Shown one piece after another: positions 54,509 through 63,402 of a stretch of DNA of 64,000 bases. This DNA is from Chryseobacterium gwangjuense. GTDB lineage: Bacteria; Bacteroidota; Bacteroidia; Flavobacteriales; Weeksellaceae. Position numbers and translations under genes: made by a program. Under the pieces are notes generated by a model, which saw nothing but the letters and a program-made list of their open reading frames with translations, did not search any database and had not been told where the DNA came from. The first letter of the stretch is position 1. Each line of letters opens with the position of its first letter. The stretch lies in the NCBI RefSeq assembly GCF_021311115.1, contig NZ_JAJTNP010000001.1, positions 1 to 64,000 of the forward strand. The letters run 5' to 3'.

Positions 54509-55006
54509 TTATTTCTTTTTTATTCCGATGGCACGTAAAGCAGTTCGGGTTAAGTATATTTCCTCAAATACAGTGAGTGATTCCACGTCTTGGAATGTTA
54601 AAAAGCTAAGATCATTTTTATTAAATGACAATTCGATCGAATGATTATAATCAGCAATAATTCTTACTCTAGAATATCCATTATAATCTACTTTAAAGTC
54701 TTTAAATAAACAACGTTGTTCAGCGGCAAGATATATTCTGTATTCTTCAAAAGCGGTATTGTCATTGGAATCACCTTTAGTGTTGTGCTCAAGAGCCTTC
54801 CAAGAAGTATAATTTCTTGGCTCTTTCAATACATTTCCATTTTGATCTACAGGAACAAACATTCCCAGATGTAAAGGTTTTTTCAGGAAGTTCGCATAGT
54901 TCTTCATCAGTTTTAAAGTTTGAAGATCTGCATATCCTTCGTGTGAATAATATTCTATGACAAATGTAGTCATAGGAATCAGCTTGTGAGATGCATCAGG
55001 CGGCAT
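54509..55006 (-). CDS. Hypothetical protein, 165 residues
   Basis: The protein (MPPDASHKLIPMTTFVIEYY...) has no signal peptide or membrane segment and is a mixed alpha/beta protein with many aromatic residues (GMFVPVDQNGNVLKEPRNYT, EYRIYLAAEQRCLFKDFKVD). A second ATG 11 codons downstream (54973) is an alternative start. Family not recognised. Divergent from the peroxidase gene at 55219. Confidence 0.65.
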   Translation of the reverse strand: MPPDASHKLIPMTTFVIEYYSHEGYADLQTLKLMKNYANFLKKPLHLGMFVPVDQNGNVLKEPRNYTSWKALEHNTKGDSNDNTAFEEYRIYLAAEQRCLFKDFKVDYNGYSRVRIIADYNHSIELSFNKNDLSFLTFQDVESLTVFEEIYLTRTALRAIGIKKK

Positions 55007-55192
55007 AATTACAGGGGCATTTATTGGAAAATAAAAATAAGATTTTTATTGGCTTTGTCAAGTCTGGTTACTATGATAAATTTCAAATAATGTAAATATT
55101 GATTTAACTTATTGAACTTAAGTGTTTTAATTTAAGTTTTATTGATGATTGAACCGAATTCTCCATCATTATTTCAATATAAAATTATTACC

Positions 55193-55200
55193 TATTTTTG
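55193..55200 (+). promoter_or_regulatory. Bacteroidota -7 promoter element TATTTTTG before the peroxidase gene
   Basis: An exact TAnnTTTG match ends 18 bases before the ATG at 55219. It shows that an upstream TTG at 55198 cannot be the start. Confidence 0.5.
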
Positions 55201-55218
55201 CTGAAATTCGCCAGGAAA

Positions 55219-56382
55219 ATGAAGAATACACTAAGCTGGGTTTTAGTTTTACTTCTTATCGTTACGCTTTTAAACAACTGTCTGAGCAGTAAAGTTCAGA
55301 GAGATATTGCTCAAAAAAAATCTTTTATTGCAAAATTAAGGGAACTATATGCTTCCGGAGATACCTCAAAATGGCCGGCTCCGATGCTGGATGAAGAGGC
55401 AAAACCTCACTTTTCAGAAATCGGACACCTTCCTGAAGTACAGTTTCCACAGGATAATCCTTATTCCTCAGAAAAAGCTTTTCTGGGGAAAACATTGTTT
55501 TATGATCCCCGCTTATCTGGGTCCAATCAGATCGCTTGTGCTTCTTGCCATGATCCTGAATTGGGTTGGTGTGATAATAGAATGGTTTCTTTTGGGCACG
55601 ATAGACAATTAGGAACACGTAATGCAATGAGTATTTTAAATACTGCCTATGCAACCACCTTGTTTTGGGATGGTCGTGCTGCATCGCTGGAAGAGCAGTC
55701 TCAAATGCCGATTCAGGATAAAAAAGAAATGAGTGAGCATATTGATATTGCTGCAGGTAAAATTGCCAAAATAAAAGGCTATCAAATATTATTTGAGAAA
55801 GCTTTTGGAGATAAAACAATTACAAAAGAGAGAATTACAAAAGCAATTGCTACGTTTGAAAGAACAATAAAAAGTACTCCAAGCAAATTTGATAGATTTA
55901 TTGATGGAGAAACTAATGTATTTACAGACGATGAAGTGATGGGACTTCATCTTTTCCGTACAAAAGCACAATGTGTAAACTGCCACAATTCAGGATATTT
56001 TTCTAATAATCGCTTTGAAAATATCGGGACATCTCTATTAAACTCCGAACAGGAAGATTTGGGAAGATATTTGGTGACTAAAAATCCCGATGATGTTGGG
56101 AAGTTTCGTGTTCCGGGCTTGAGAGAAGTATTGAGAACAGGTCCTTGGATGCATAATGGATCTTTTACCTCCTTAACGGATATTATTCAAGTCTATAACA
56201 AAGGAAATCCTGAGCCCTACAAATACCGTTCAACAATACATAACGGAATTACATTGACTTCTCAAAAATCTGATATGCTGAGACTATTGGATCTTACAGA
56301 CGAAGAGGTTACACAATTGGAAGCCTTTTTAGGAACTTTATCTACTAAAAACGAAAGAATTTCACCACCTGTGTTGCCTTAA
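55219..56382 (+). CDS. Di-heme cytochrome c peroxidase (CcpA/MauG family)
   Basis: The 387-residue exported protein has an N-terminal hydrophobic segment (TLSWVLVLLLIVTLLNNC; the Cys could carry a lipid). Two c-type heme motifs are present: CASCHDPELGW near residue 111 and CVNCHNSGYF near residue 253. The family segments LGKTLFYDPRLSGSNQIACA, NTAYATTLFWDGRAASLEEQ and FRVPGLREVLRTGPWMHNGS are present. It reduces hydrogen peroxide in the periplasm with electrons from cytochromes, or acts as a MauG-like oxidase. It is a single-gene unit between a promoter and a terminator. Confidence 0.9.
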   Translation: MKNTLSWVLVLLLIVTLLNNCLSSKVQRDIAQKKSFIAKLRELYASGDTSKWPAPMLDEEAKPHFSEIGHLPEVQFPQDNPYSSEKAFLGKTLFYDPRLSGSNQIACASCHDPELGWCDNRMVSFGHDRQLGTRNAMSILNTAYATTLFWDGRAASLEEQSQMPIQDKKEMSEHIDIAAGKIAKIKGYQILFEKAFGDKTITKERITKAIATFERTIKSTPSKFDRFIDGETNVFTDDEVMGLHLFRTKAQCVNCHNSGYFSNNRFENIGTSLLNSEQEDLGRYLVTKNPDDVGKFRVPGLREVLRTGPWMHNGSFTSLTDIIQVYNKGNPEPYKYRSTIHNGITLTSQKSDMLRLLDLTDEEVTQLEAFLGTLSTKNERISPPVLP

Positions 56383-56412
56383 AAGCATCAACAGATTAAC
56401 ATATCAAAAAAC

Positions 56413-56444
56413 AAATCCACAATCATTACAATTGTGGATTTTTC
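56413..56444 (+). terminator. Rho-independent terminator after the peroxidase gene
   Basis: AAATCCACAAT (56413-56423) pairs perfectly with ATTGTGGATTT (56431-56441), followed by T residues. No gene is seen in the remaining 56445-56662. Confidence 0.85.
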
Positions 56445-56662
56445 GTAAATAAAATATATAATTAAGATTTGGGTGCTTACAATCTATAAATTCAAAAACT
56501 TTTGTCTTTATGTTTTATAAACTTAATTGTACAACACGTTGCAAATACTATGCCTTAAATTCTATGAATTCGTTATTTTTCGTAAAATTAATTCATGAAA
56601 GTTGTTAACCTGTTCATTTTCTGCTGTAAAAATTTTCAATATAGAAAAAGATTAACTTAATG

Positions 56663-57862
56663 TTAAGAAGATCGTTTAGAAAATAAGATAAGCTTTCCTG
56701 ATAGAATAAATGCAATAAATAGAGTGAAGGCAAGTAAGCTTATAAAAAAAGTCCATGAGGTGGAATGTAATAGATAGCCAGTTCCGCTTCCTAAAATACT
56801 GGAGCCAAAATAATAAAACAACCAATATATTGAAGTAGCTGAAGATTTTCCGTATTTCGCTCGAAGGGCAACCAGTTGGCTGGCCATGGTGTGAGCAGAG
56901 AAAAAGCATAACGTAAATATTGCTAATCCCAAAATTAACAGATAAATATTTTGTGAATAGAAAAGGAATAAAGAAGCAAACATCATGATGAGAGAATACT
57001 TAAGAATACTTCTTTTTTCATAAATTTTAGATAAACGGCTGGTCAGCATAGTTCCGAAAACTCCGAAAATATACATTAAGAAAATAAGAGCTATAAAATA
57101 GTGACTCAGTGAAAATGGGGGAGCTTCTAGCCGGAAGCTTAAATAATTATAAATACTTACAAAGGTACCCATGATAAGAGCTGCAATACAGAATAAAGAT
57201 AATAAAAAAGGATCTGTAAGAAACCGTCTCATTTGTTTTATCTTCAAAGAATAATCTATTTTCTGTGGATGAAAAAACCGGGAACTTGGAAAGATCTTCC
57301 AGAAAATCAAACCTAATGCAATACTTACAATTCCAATAATCATAACCGCATTTTTCCAACCAAATTCTCCTGCCAGAATGGTTGCGGATATTCTTCCGCT
57401 CATTCCTCCAATAGTATTTCCGCTCAGATACATGCTAATGGCAAGTGCAACAGAAGAAATTTCTACCTCCTCTGTAAGATAAGCAAGAGCAACGGCTGAA
57501 ACTCCGGAAATTACAAAGCCTTTAAAAAAGCCGATCGCAATTAAAATGCTGAGATTGGGAATCCAGGCAGAGATAACAGTGAGAAGAGCGGAAGAAAGCA
57601 GAGAAAAGACCATGAGCTGCTTTCTAGGATAGGCATCGGCTTTGAAGGCAAAGAAAAAAAGACCTATCGCCATTCCAATGGTAGAAGAGGATACTAAAAG
57701 AGAACTATTTCCGGCTCCTGTATTAAAATATTCACTTACTAAAGGAAGAAGAGGCTGAAAAAGATACAACTGTGCAAATACAGAAAGTCCGGATAAGAAG
57801 ATGCCTGCTTTTATAAGTTTAAATCTATTACTGTTCTTGTCCGCTTTTTCTAAATTATTCAT
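56663..57862 (-). CDS. MFS family exporter
   Basis: The 399-residue protein has twelve predicted membrane helices and the major-facilitator loop-2 pattern (FAFKADAYPRKQLMVFSLLS). It begins LYLFQPLLPLVSEYF, like arabinose-efflux (AraJ/YnfM-type) transporters. It exports small molecules by proton antiport; the substrate cannot be told. It stands alone and divergent from the alpha-oxoamine synthase gene. Confidence 0.87.
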   Translation of the reverse strand: MNNLEKADKNSNRFKLIKAGIFLSGLSVFAQLYLFQPLLPLVSEYFNTGAGNSSLLVSSSTIGMAIGLFFFAFKADAYPRKQLMVFSLLSSALLTVISAWIPNLSILIAIGFFKGFVISGVSAVALAYLTEEVEISSVALAISMYLSGNTIGGMSGRISATILAGEFGWKNAVMIIGIVSIALGLIFWKIFPSSRFFHPQKIDYSLKIKQMRRFLTDPFLLSLFCIAALIMGTFVSIYNYLSFRLEAPPFSLSHYFIALIFLMYIFGVFGTMLTSRLSKIYEKRSILKYSLIMMFASLFLFYSQNIYLLILGLAIFTLCFFSAHTMASQLVALRAKYGKSSATSIYWLFYYFGSSILGSGTGYLLHSTSWTFFISLLAFTLFIAFILSGKLILFSKRSS

Positions 57863-58078
57863 AATACTGTAGCTGAAATGAGATTTTTTGAAACGTACAA
57901 ATTTCCTATTATTTTTTGAATGTATAAAATAATAAAGGATGGTGAAATATATAGATAAAATTGATTGAGTTATTGATTTTCATAATAAATGTTAATGTAA
58001 TATATAACGTGCTGTAATTGTGAATAAAAATATGTGAAAATTTTTTTAAAAAAAGTGGAATTATTTAAGTTTAAATTA

Positions 58079-58086
58079 TATATTTG
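58079..58086 (+). promoter_or_regulatory. Bacteroidota -7 promoter element TATATTTG before the alpha-oxoamine synthase
   Basis: An exact TAnnTTTG match lies 32 bases before the ATG at 58119. The TetR gene downstream may repress this promoter; no clear palindrome was found at it. Confidence 0.5.
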
Positions 58087-58118
58087 TTATAAATAACTCC
58101 ACAAACTAATAATCAAAA

Positions 58119-59375
58119 ATGAACATAGATTTTTCTACAGCAACTTTCAAAGACTTTGAGAATATTCCGGATCTGGATATGATGGAGCGTGCTAATATTT
58201 ATTATGATTTTTTAGATTATATGAAATCTAATGGGCATCGCTACAGATTACAGAATAATACAGGATGCAGTTCGGTAATGAGCGTTACTGCAGGAAATAC
58301 TACAAAAGAATTCATAAGCTTTGTTACGAGTGATTATTTAGGTTTTACACAACATCCTAAGGTAAAACAAGCAGCCATTGAAGGGATAGAGAAGTTTGGC
58401 GCAGGTACTGCTGCCACTCCGCTCATCGGTGGTTATTATTCTTATCACAACGATTTAGAAGAAAAAATAGCCTCTTTTTTCGGGAGAAAGCAGGAAGAGG
58501 CGGTTATTTTTACTACAGGATATACTGCAAATAGTGCCACATTACAGATTCTGCTTCAGAAAGAAGATATTGCAATTGTAGATATGGCGGTACATGCAAG
58601 TGTATATGAAGGATGTATTTTAACAAATAGGAAGACATTTCCGCATAATAATTTAGAGGCTTTAGAACAGATTTTAAAAACCTCGGAAAATCAATATCGT
58701 ACCAAATTGGTGGTTGTTGATGGAGTCTATTCTCAAGATGGAGATACAGCACCGATTGAAGAAATATATCAATTGGTAAAAAAATATAATGCTTATTTGA
58801 TGGTTGATGATGTGCATGGAGTAGGGATTTTAGGAAAGACAGGAAGAGGAACCATTGAAAACACCGGGTTGCTGGATAAAATTGATATTATCACAGGAAC
58901 ATTCAGTAAAACATTTGGTAACTTGGGAGGATATGTGATTGCCAATAGGAGATTGACTAATTTCATCAGATTTCAATCCCGTCAACAGATATTTTCTGCA
59001 ACAACTCCGCCACCTACCGCTACTGGAATTATTAAAGCCATTGAACTCATAGATGAAGAGCCGCATTGGCGCTTGAAGCTTTGGGATAACATCAATTATT
59101 TCAAAAAAGGGCTTGATGATATGGGATTAGATACCGGAACTACCTGCTCAGCAGTTATACCTGTAAAAATTGGTGACCCGCATATTACAGGAGATGTAGG
59201 GAGACTTCTTTTAGATCACGGAATATATACCAATCCGATAATATATCCCGCAGTGGCGAGAAAAGATGCGCGTATAAGGATGAGTATGACGGCAACACAC
59301 GAGAGAGAGCATCTCGACAAAACATTGAACGCGTTTGAGGATATCAAAAATAAATTGCATATTGCAAAAAAATAA
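58119..59375 (+). CDS. Alpha-oxoamine synthase (serine palmitoyltransferase / cysteate acyltransferase-like)
   Basis: This is a 418-residue PLP enzyme. The Schiff-base lysine is Lys264 in TGTFSKTFGNLGG; Asp230 and His233 in MVDDVHGVG bind PLP, and VVVDGVYSQDGDTAPIEEI and GAGTAATPLIGGYYSYHNDL are family segments. Alpha-oxoamine synthases condense an amino acid with an acyl thioester. Biotin (KAPA) synthases are shorter and no bio genes are near. In this group the likely products are sphingolipid (serine) or sulfonolipid/capnine (cysteate) bases; the sequence does not let me choose. A TetR gene follows after 8 bases. Confidence 0.85.
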   Translation: MNIDFSTATFKDFENIPDLDMMERANIYYDFLDYMKSNGHRYRLQNNTGCSSVMSVTAGNTTKEFISFVTSDYLGFTQHPKVKQAAIEGIEKFGAGTAATPLIGGYYSYHNDLEEKIASFFGRKQEEAVIFTTGYTANSATLQILLQKEDIAIVDMAVHASVYEGCILTNRKTFPHNNLEALEQILKTSENQYRTKLVVVDGVYSQDGDTAPIEEIYQLVKKYNAYLMVDDVHGVGILGKTGRGTIENTGLLDKIDIITGTFSKTFGNLGGYVIANRRLTNFIRFQSRQQIFSATTPPPTATGIIKAIELIDEEPHWRLKLWDNINYFKKGLDDMGLDTGTTCSAVIPVKIGDPHITGDVGRLLLDHGIYTNPIIYPAVARKDARIRMSMTATHEREHLDKTLNAFEDIKNKLHIAKK

Positions 59376-59383
59376 TAAAAAAC

Positions 59384-60022
59384 ATGCCTAGAAAAGTTGT
59401 ACAAGGTCCTATCCGAGATAAAGAGAAGACCAAACAAAAACTATTAGCCGCAGTTGGAAAAATTTTACGAGTTAAAGGTTATTCTGGACTAAAAGTAAGT
59501 AAAATTGCTGCAGTAGCGGGATTTGATAAAAAACTGATCTATGAGTATTTCGGAAGTACAGATAAGCTGATTGATGAGTATATCAAATCTCAGGATTACT
59601 GGAGCAGAGTAAACCAGGATAATGTAGAAGTAGATATTTCCGATGGAGGTAAAGAATTATCTAAAATGGCCATTCTGAGCCAATTTGATAATCTGAAAAA
59701 AAATAAAGAACTTCAGAAAATTATACTTTGGGGGCTTTCTGAAAATAAGGCTATTCTTAAGAAAATTGCAGATGAAAGAGAAGAGATGGGAGAGATGCTT
59801 TTTTCAAATATTGTAGATCCTTATTTTGGTGAAGAAGATGCTGTAAGATATCGTGCCATTACTGCACTCCTTGTTTCCGGAGCTTATTATCTTAATCTTT
59901 ATACAGGTTATAATGCTCATAAATTCTGTGGAATCGACTTGAAAACAGAAGAAGGAAGACAGGAAATCGAAAAAGCTATCATCGAAATTATTGATTTTGC
60001 TTACAGTAAAAAAGAAAAATAA
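59384..60022 (+). CDS. TetR/AcrR family transcriptional regulator
   Basis: The 212-residue protein has an N-terminal helix-turn-helix (GLKVSKIAAVAGFDKKLIYE, then YFGSTDKLIDEYI) and an all-helical ligand domain. It starts 8 bases after the alpha-oxoamine synthase and is co-transcribed with it, so it probably senses a lipid or acyl intermediate and controls this pathway; this is inference. The ligand domain has no feature naming its ligand. Confidence 0.88.
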   Translation: MPRKVVQGPIRDKEKTKQKLLAAVGKILRVKGYSGLKVSKIAAVAGFDKKLIYEYFGSTDKLIDEYIKSQDYWSRVNQDNVEVDISDGGKELSKMAILSQFDNLKKNKELQKIILWGLSENKAILKKIADEREEMGEMLFSNIVDPYFGEEDAVRYRAITALLVSGAYYLNLYTGYNAHKFCGIDLKTEEGRQEIEKAIIEIIDFAYSKKEK

Positions 60023-60101
60023 AATCATCTTTAATATTGTAAGGAGATAATTTTGTGGATAATTTGAAAACATTACACTTTCAGATTAAAACTTTATTTC
60101 T

Positions 60102-60109
60102 TATTTTTG
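60102..60109 (+). promoter_or_regulatory. Bacteroidota -7 promoter element TATTTTTG directly before dnaX
   Basis: An exact TAnnTTTG match ends only 4 bases before the dnaX ATG, so the mRNA should be leaderless or nearly so. Confidence 0.5.
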
Positions 60110-60113
60110 ACCA

Positions 60114-61810
60114 ATGGAAAATTTTATTGTATCTGCAAGAAAGTACCGCCCACAGGAGTTTGATACCGTTGTTGGGCAATCGCACATTACAGATACATTA
60201 GAGCACGCCATTGAAGAAAACCAATTAGCTCAGGCTTTGCTTTTCTGTGGACCGAGAGGTGTGGGTAAAACCACTTGTGCCAGAATTCTGGCAAGAAAGA
60301 TTAATGAAAAAGATGGGTCTGTTTCAGAAGATGGTTTTGCATACAATATCTATGAGCTGGATGCGGCGTCTAACAACTCTGTAGATGATATCAGAGAATT
60401 GATAGATCAGGTTCGTTTTGCTCCTCAGGTTGGTAAATACAAAGTATATATTATCGACGAGGTTCATATGCTGTCTTCTGCTGCGTTCAATGCATTTCTT
60501 AAGACATTGGAAGAACCACCTGCGCACGCTATTTTTATTTTAGCAACGACTGAGAAGCATAAAATCATTCCTACGATTTTGTCTCGTTGTCAGATTTATG
60601 ATTTCAAAAGAATTATCATTGAAGACATTCAGGAGCATCTTAAAAAGATTGCTCAGAAAGAGAATATACAATATGAGGACGATGCTTTATATTTAATTGC
60701 CCAAAAAGCAGATGGTGCATTAAGAGACGCGCTTTCTATTTTTGACAGGCTTTCTACTTTCTCTCAGAAAAATATAACGCTGGCTAAAGCAGCGGAAGTA
60801 TTAAATATTCTGGATTATGATCAATATCTTAATATCGTTGATTTAGCAAAAGAAAATAAAATTCCTGAAGTTTTATTTGCATTCAATGAAATTGTAAAGA
60901 AAGGATTCGATCCGCATATTTTTATTGCTGGGTTGGGAAATCATTTCAGAGATTTGATGATGGCTCAGAATGCTTCTACAATTGAACTGATAGAAGTTGG
61001 GGAACAGACAAAAGTTAAATTTGTGGAGCAGGCTCAGAAGTGGAATGCTCAACAGTTAATTGATGCTATTGAAATTTGCAATCACGCAGACATCAATTAT
61101 AAAAACTCAAAAAATCCTAGGCTTACTGTAGAAATTGCTTTGATGCAGTTGGCCTCTTTAACGGCTAATGGAGACGTTACAAAAAAAAAAAGTTCATAAT
61201 ATTAGCTCCGTTTCTTAAAGAGAAACTGGAAGTTAAAATCCCTGTTCCTGCAAAACCTCAGGAAATAAAAGAAAAGCAACCTGAAACAGTAGTTGCTGTA
61301 CAAGAGGAAAACATTGTTGTAAAAACTTCGAAACCTTTATCAAAACGTCCGTCTACATCAGGATTCAGCATCAATTCTTTTTTAACTAAAGAAGAAAAAG
61401 TAGAAGTAGATGAAAATGTTGCCGTAAAAACTGAAAACCTTCCTCAACATCATTTCACAGATACCGATCTTCAAGCGGAATGGAATCTCATGCTAAAACA
61501 GCTACAGAAGAAAGATCCATTTGTTTTTAATGCAGTTAAGACCTTTAAAATGTTCAAGTCAAATGAACATCAGATTACAGTTTCGTATCCTTCTGATTCT
61601 GCAAAAGTAGAATTTGATAAAATCAGCGGTGAATTCTTTAACCATTTTAAAAGAAAAGTTCATAACTATTCTATTGAAATTGAATACAAAAGAGACTTTG
61701 AAAATCTGAAGGTAGAAGTGATGACCAAAAGGAAAGTCTTCGAAAAATTTACACAAAAAAATCCGCTTCTTAAAGATCTTGATGATTTAATGAGGTTTGA
61801 TTTGACATAA
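60114..61810 (+). CDS. dnaX: DNA polymerase III subunit gamma/tau, with a frameshift site
   Basis: Frame 0 encodes 361 residues: clamp-loader AAA+ domain with Walker A GPRGVGKT (46-53), Walker B IIDEVHML (113-120) and the SRC motif (157-159), ending KKKSS-stop at 61199. At the A11 run 61181-61191 a -1 shift opens a second frame that continues KFIILAPFLKEKLEVKIPVP to 61810, giving about 565 residues. The second part includes a Pro/Lys-rich linker and a C-terminal domain with good coding character (FVFNAVKTFKMFKSNEHQIT). The short form would be gamma-like and the long form tau-like. The zinc-binding cysteines of many DnaX proteins are absent (KINEKDGSVSEDGFAYNIYE lies there). Confidence 0.87.
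61181..61191 (+). other. A11 slippery site in dnaX (programmed frameshift or transcriptional slippage)
   Basis: Eleven A precede GTTCATAA. The frame-0 stop TAA at 61197-61199 follows within two codons of the run. GGAG lies 8-11 bases before it, and a hairpin, GTTTCT with AGAAAC (about 61210-61226), lies after it. E. coli dnaX shifts -1 at A-AAA-AAG, and Thermus dnaX uses slippage on an A run. A sequencing error in the homopolymer is the main alternative. Confidence 0.65.
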
Positions 61811-61939
61811 ATTTTATATATTTGTCAAATATTTGTCCGGAAAAACATTTTTCGACAAAAACAAATTAATACAGAAAAGCTAGAAATAGACGACTTACAG
61901 TGGAAAATTTATTAAAACCATACCTGTCTACTTTTGCAC

Positions 61940-61965
61940 CCGCTAATCACTTTTTTAGCGGTTAT
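61940..61965 (+). terminator. Hairpin downstream of dnaX
   Basis: CCGCTAA (61940-61946) pairs with TTAGCGG (61955-61961), followed by TTATTTT. A TACTTTTG promoter-like octamer lies just before it at 61929-61936. The remaining 61966-62198 is AT-rich with no supported gene. Confidence 0.55.
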
Positions 61966-62198
61966 TTTAGTTTTTCTTCTGCTTATTTTAGAAATTTCAG
62001 AAATTATTACCGATTTAGTTATTGGTATTGCTAACTGAATTTCTTTCCAAAAAATAAATAGGATCATTGAAGTCTTCAATTCCTGTTTCCTTTAATAATA
62101 ATTTTTAACGGCATTTTTTTGAAAGAATTATAAATTAACTTTATAATGAAATTGCTATTGACCCCTATTAAAAATAAGAATAAAATAAATTAACGATA

Positions 62199-63278
62199 AT
62201 GAATTTAAAAGATTTAAAAAACGATTGGATTAATGAGTTTGCTCAACCCATGATGATTGCAGGACCATGTAGCGCGGAAAGTGAAGCTCAGATGTTGGAA
62301 ACGGCAAGGAGAATAAAAGAAACCAATGCTCAGGTGCCGATTTTCCGTGCAGGAATCTGGAAACCACGTACAAAACCCAACGGATTTGAAGGAGTAGGGG
62401 TAATTGGCCTGAATTGGCTGAAAAAAGTGAAGGAAGAATACGGTTTTAAAACAGCGACGGAAGTTGCCAATGCACACCACGTTTTTGCAGCTTTGGAGGC
62501 GGATGTAGATATCCTTTGGATCGGAGCCCGTTCTACAGTAAATCCGTTTACGGTTCAGGAAATTGCGCAAGCTTTGAGAGGAACAGATAAAATCGTTTTG
62601 GTGAAAAACCCGGTCAATCCGGATTTGGCTTTGTGGGTAGGAGCTTTGGAAAGACTTTTGGGGCAAGGTATTAAAAACCTTGGAGTTATTCATAGAGGAT
62701 TCTCTACGTACCAAAAAACAAAATACAGAAATAATCCGAATTGGCAGATTGCATTAGACTTTAAAAGCCAGTTCCCTAATATTCCAATGTTGATTGATCC
62801 TTCTCATATTTGTGGAAACAGAATAGGTTTGGCGGATATTACTCAGGAAGCGTTGAACGTGGGTTACCAAGGTGCTATTATCGAATCCCATAGCAATCCT
62901 GATGAAGCTTGGAGTGACGCTTCTCAGCAAATTACTCCTGAAGTTCTGGCAGAATTGATTGGTAATTTAAAAGTCAGAAATACAAATCTGGCAGGATTTG
63001 AAGGAGAAATGGGAAGACATAGAACACTGATTTCAGATCTTGATTTTCAACTGATTGAATTACTTTCGCAAAGAATGAAAATTTCCGAGAAAATTGGTAA
63101 GCTTAAAAAAGAGAATGATATTGCGATTTTTCAGCCAGAACGTTGGAAAGTAATTACTGAGTACGCGATTCAAAAGGCATTGGAAACCGGAATGTCTCAG
63201 GAATTTATAGAAAAAGTCTTCAAGGCAATTCATGAAGAATCTATTGAAGTTCAGAATAATATTATGATAGACAGATAA
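62199..63278 (+). CDS. Bifunctional 3-deoxy-7-phosphoheptulonate synthase / chorismate mutase
   Basis: The 359-residue enzyme has an N-terminal DAHP synthase (KDSA-related, type I beta) with MMIAGPCSAESEAQMLETAR, FRAGIWKPRTKP, VLVKNPVNPD, LGVIHRGFSTYQ and LIDPSHICGNR. A C-terminal AroQ chorismate mutase (DLDFQLIELLSQRMKISEKI, then FQPERWKVI) begins near residue 265. It joins phosphoenolpyruvate and erythrose-4-phosphate, the first shikimate step, and also converts chorismate to prephenate; the mutase domain usually serves feedback control. The fusion is standard in Bacteroidota. Confidence 0.94.
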   Translation: MNLKDLKNDWINEFAQPMMIAGPCSAESEAQMLETARRIKETNAQVPIFRAGIWKPRTKPNGFEGVGVIGLNWLKKVKEEYGFKTATEVANAHHVFAALEADVDILWIGARSTVNPFTVQEIAQALRGTDKIVLVKNPVNPDLALWVGALERLLGQGIKNLGVIHRGFSTYQKTKYRNNPNWQIALDFKSQFPNIPMLIDPSHICGNRIGLADITQEALNVGYQGAIIESHSNPDEAWSDASQQITPEVLAELIGNLKVRNTNLAGFEGEMGRHRTLISDLDFQLIELLSQRMKISEKIGKLKKENDIAIFQPERWKVITEYAIQKALETGMSQEFIEKVFKAIHEESIEVQNNIMIDR

Positions 63279-63298
63279 GACGTTGTAGAGAAAAAGTT

Positions 63299-63375
63299 TT
63301 AGGGCTTAGCATTTAGGAGTTGGATTTTTACACAGAACGTGTGAATTTACCTAATTCTTAAATCCTAAGCCCTAA
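63299..63375. repeat. Heptad inverted repeat (REP-like) before rsgA
   Basis: Plus-strand heptads TTAGGGC, TTAGCAT, TTAGGAG, TTGGATT fill 63299-63326. Minus-strand heptads TTAGGGC, TTAGGAT, TTAAGAA, TTAGGTA fill 63375-63348. The outer 11 bases (TTAGGGCTTAG) pair perfectly and the stem extends to about 25 bases with a few mismatches. An inner TACACA/TGTG stem lies in the loop. This is a third sequence type of the 7-base arrays seen in the kdp locus. Confidence 0.75.
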
Positions 63376-63380
63376 TTCCT

Positions 63381-63388
63381 TATATTTG
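63381..63388 (+). promoter_or_regulatory. Bacteroidota -7 promoter element TATATTTG before rsgA
   Basis: An exact TAnnTTTG match ends 14 bases before the rsgA ATG. It lies just outside the heptad inverted repeat, which could influence it. Confidence 0.55.
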
Positions 63389-63402
63389 CAGCAATATTGT
63401 AT

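Noticed and set aside
60114..61810. dnaX as a simple pseudogene
   Set aside because: Both frames keep good coding character and the only break is at an A11 run followed at once by a stop, which fits regulated frameshifting or a read error better than decay.
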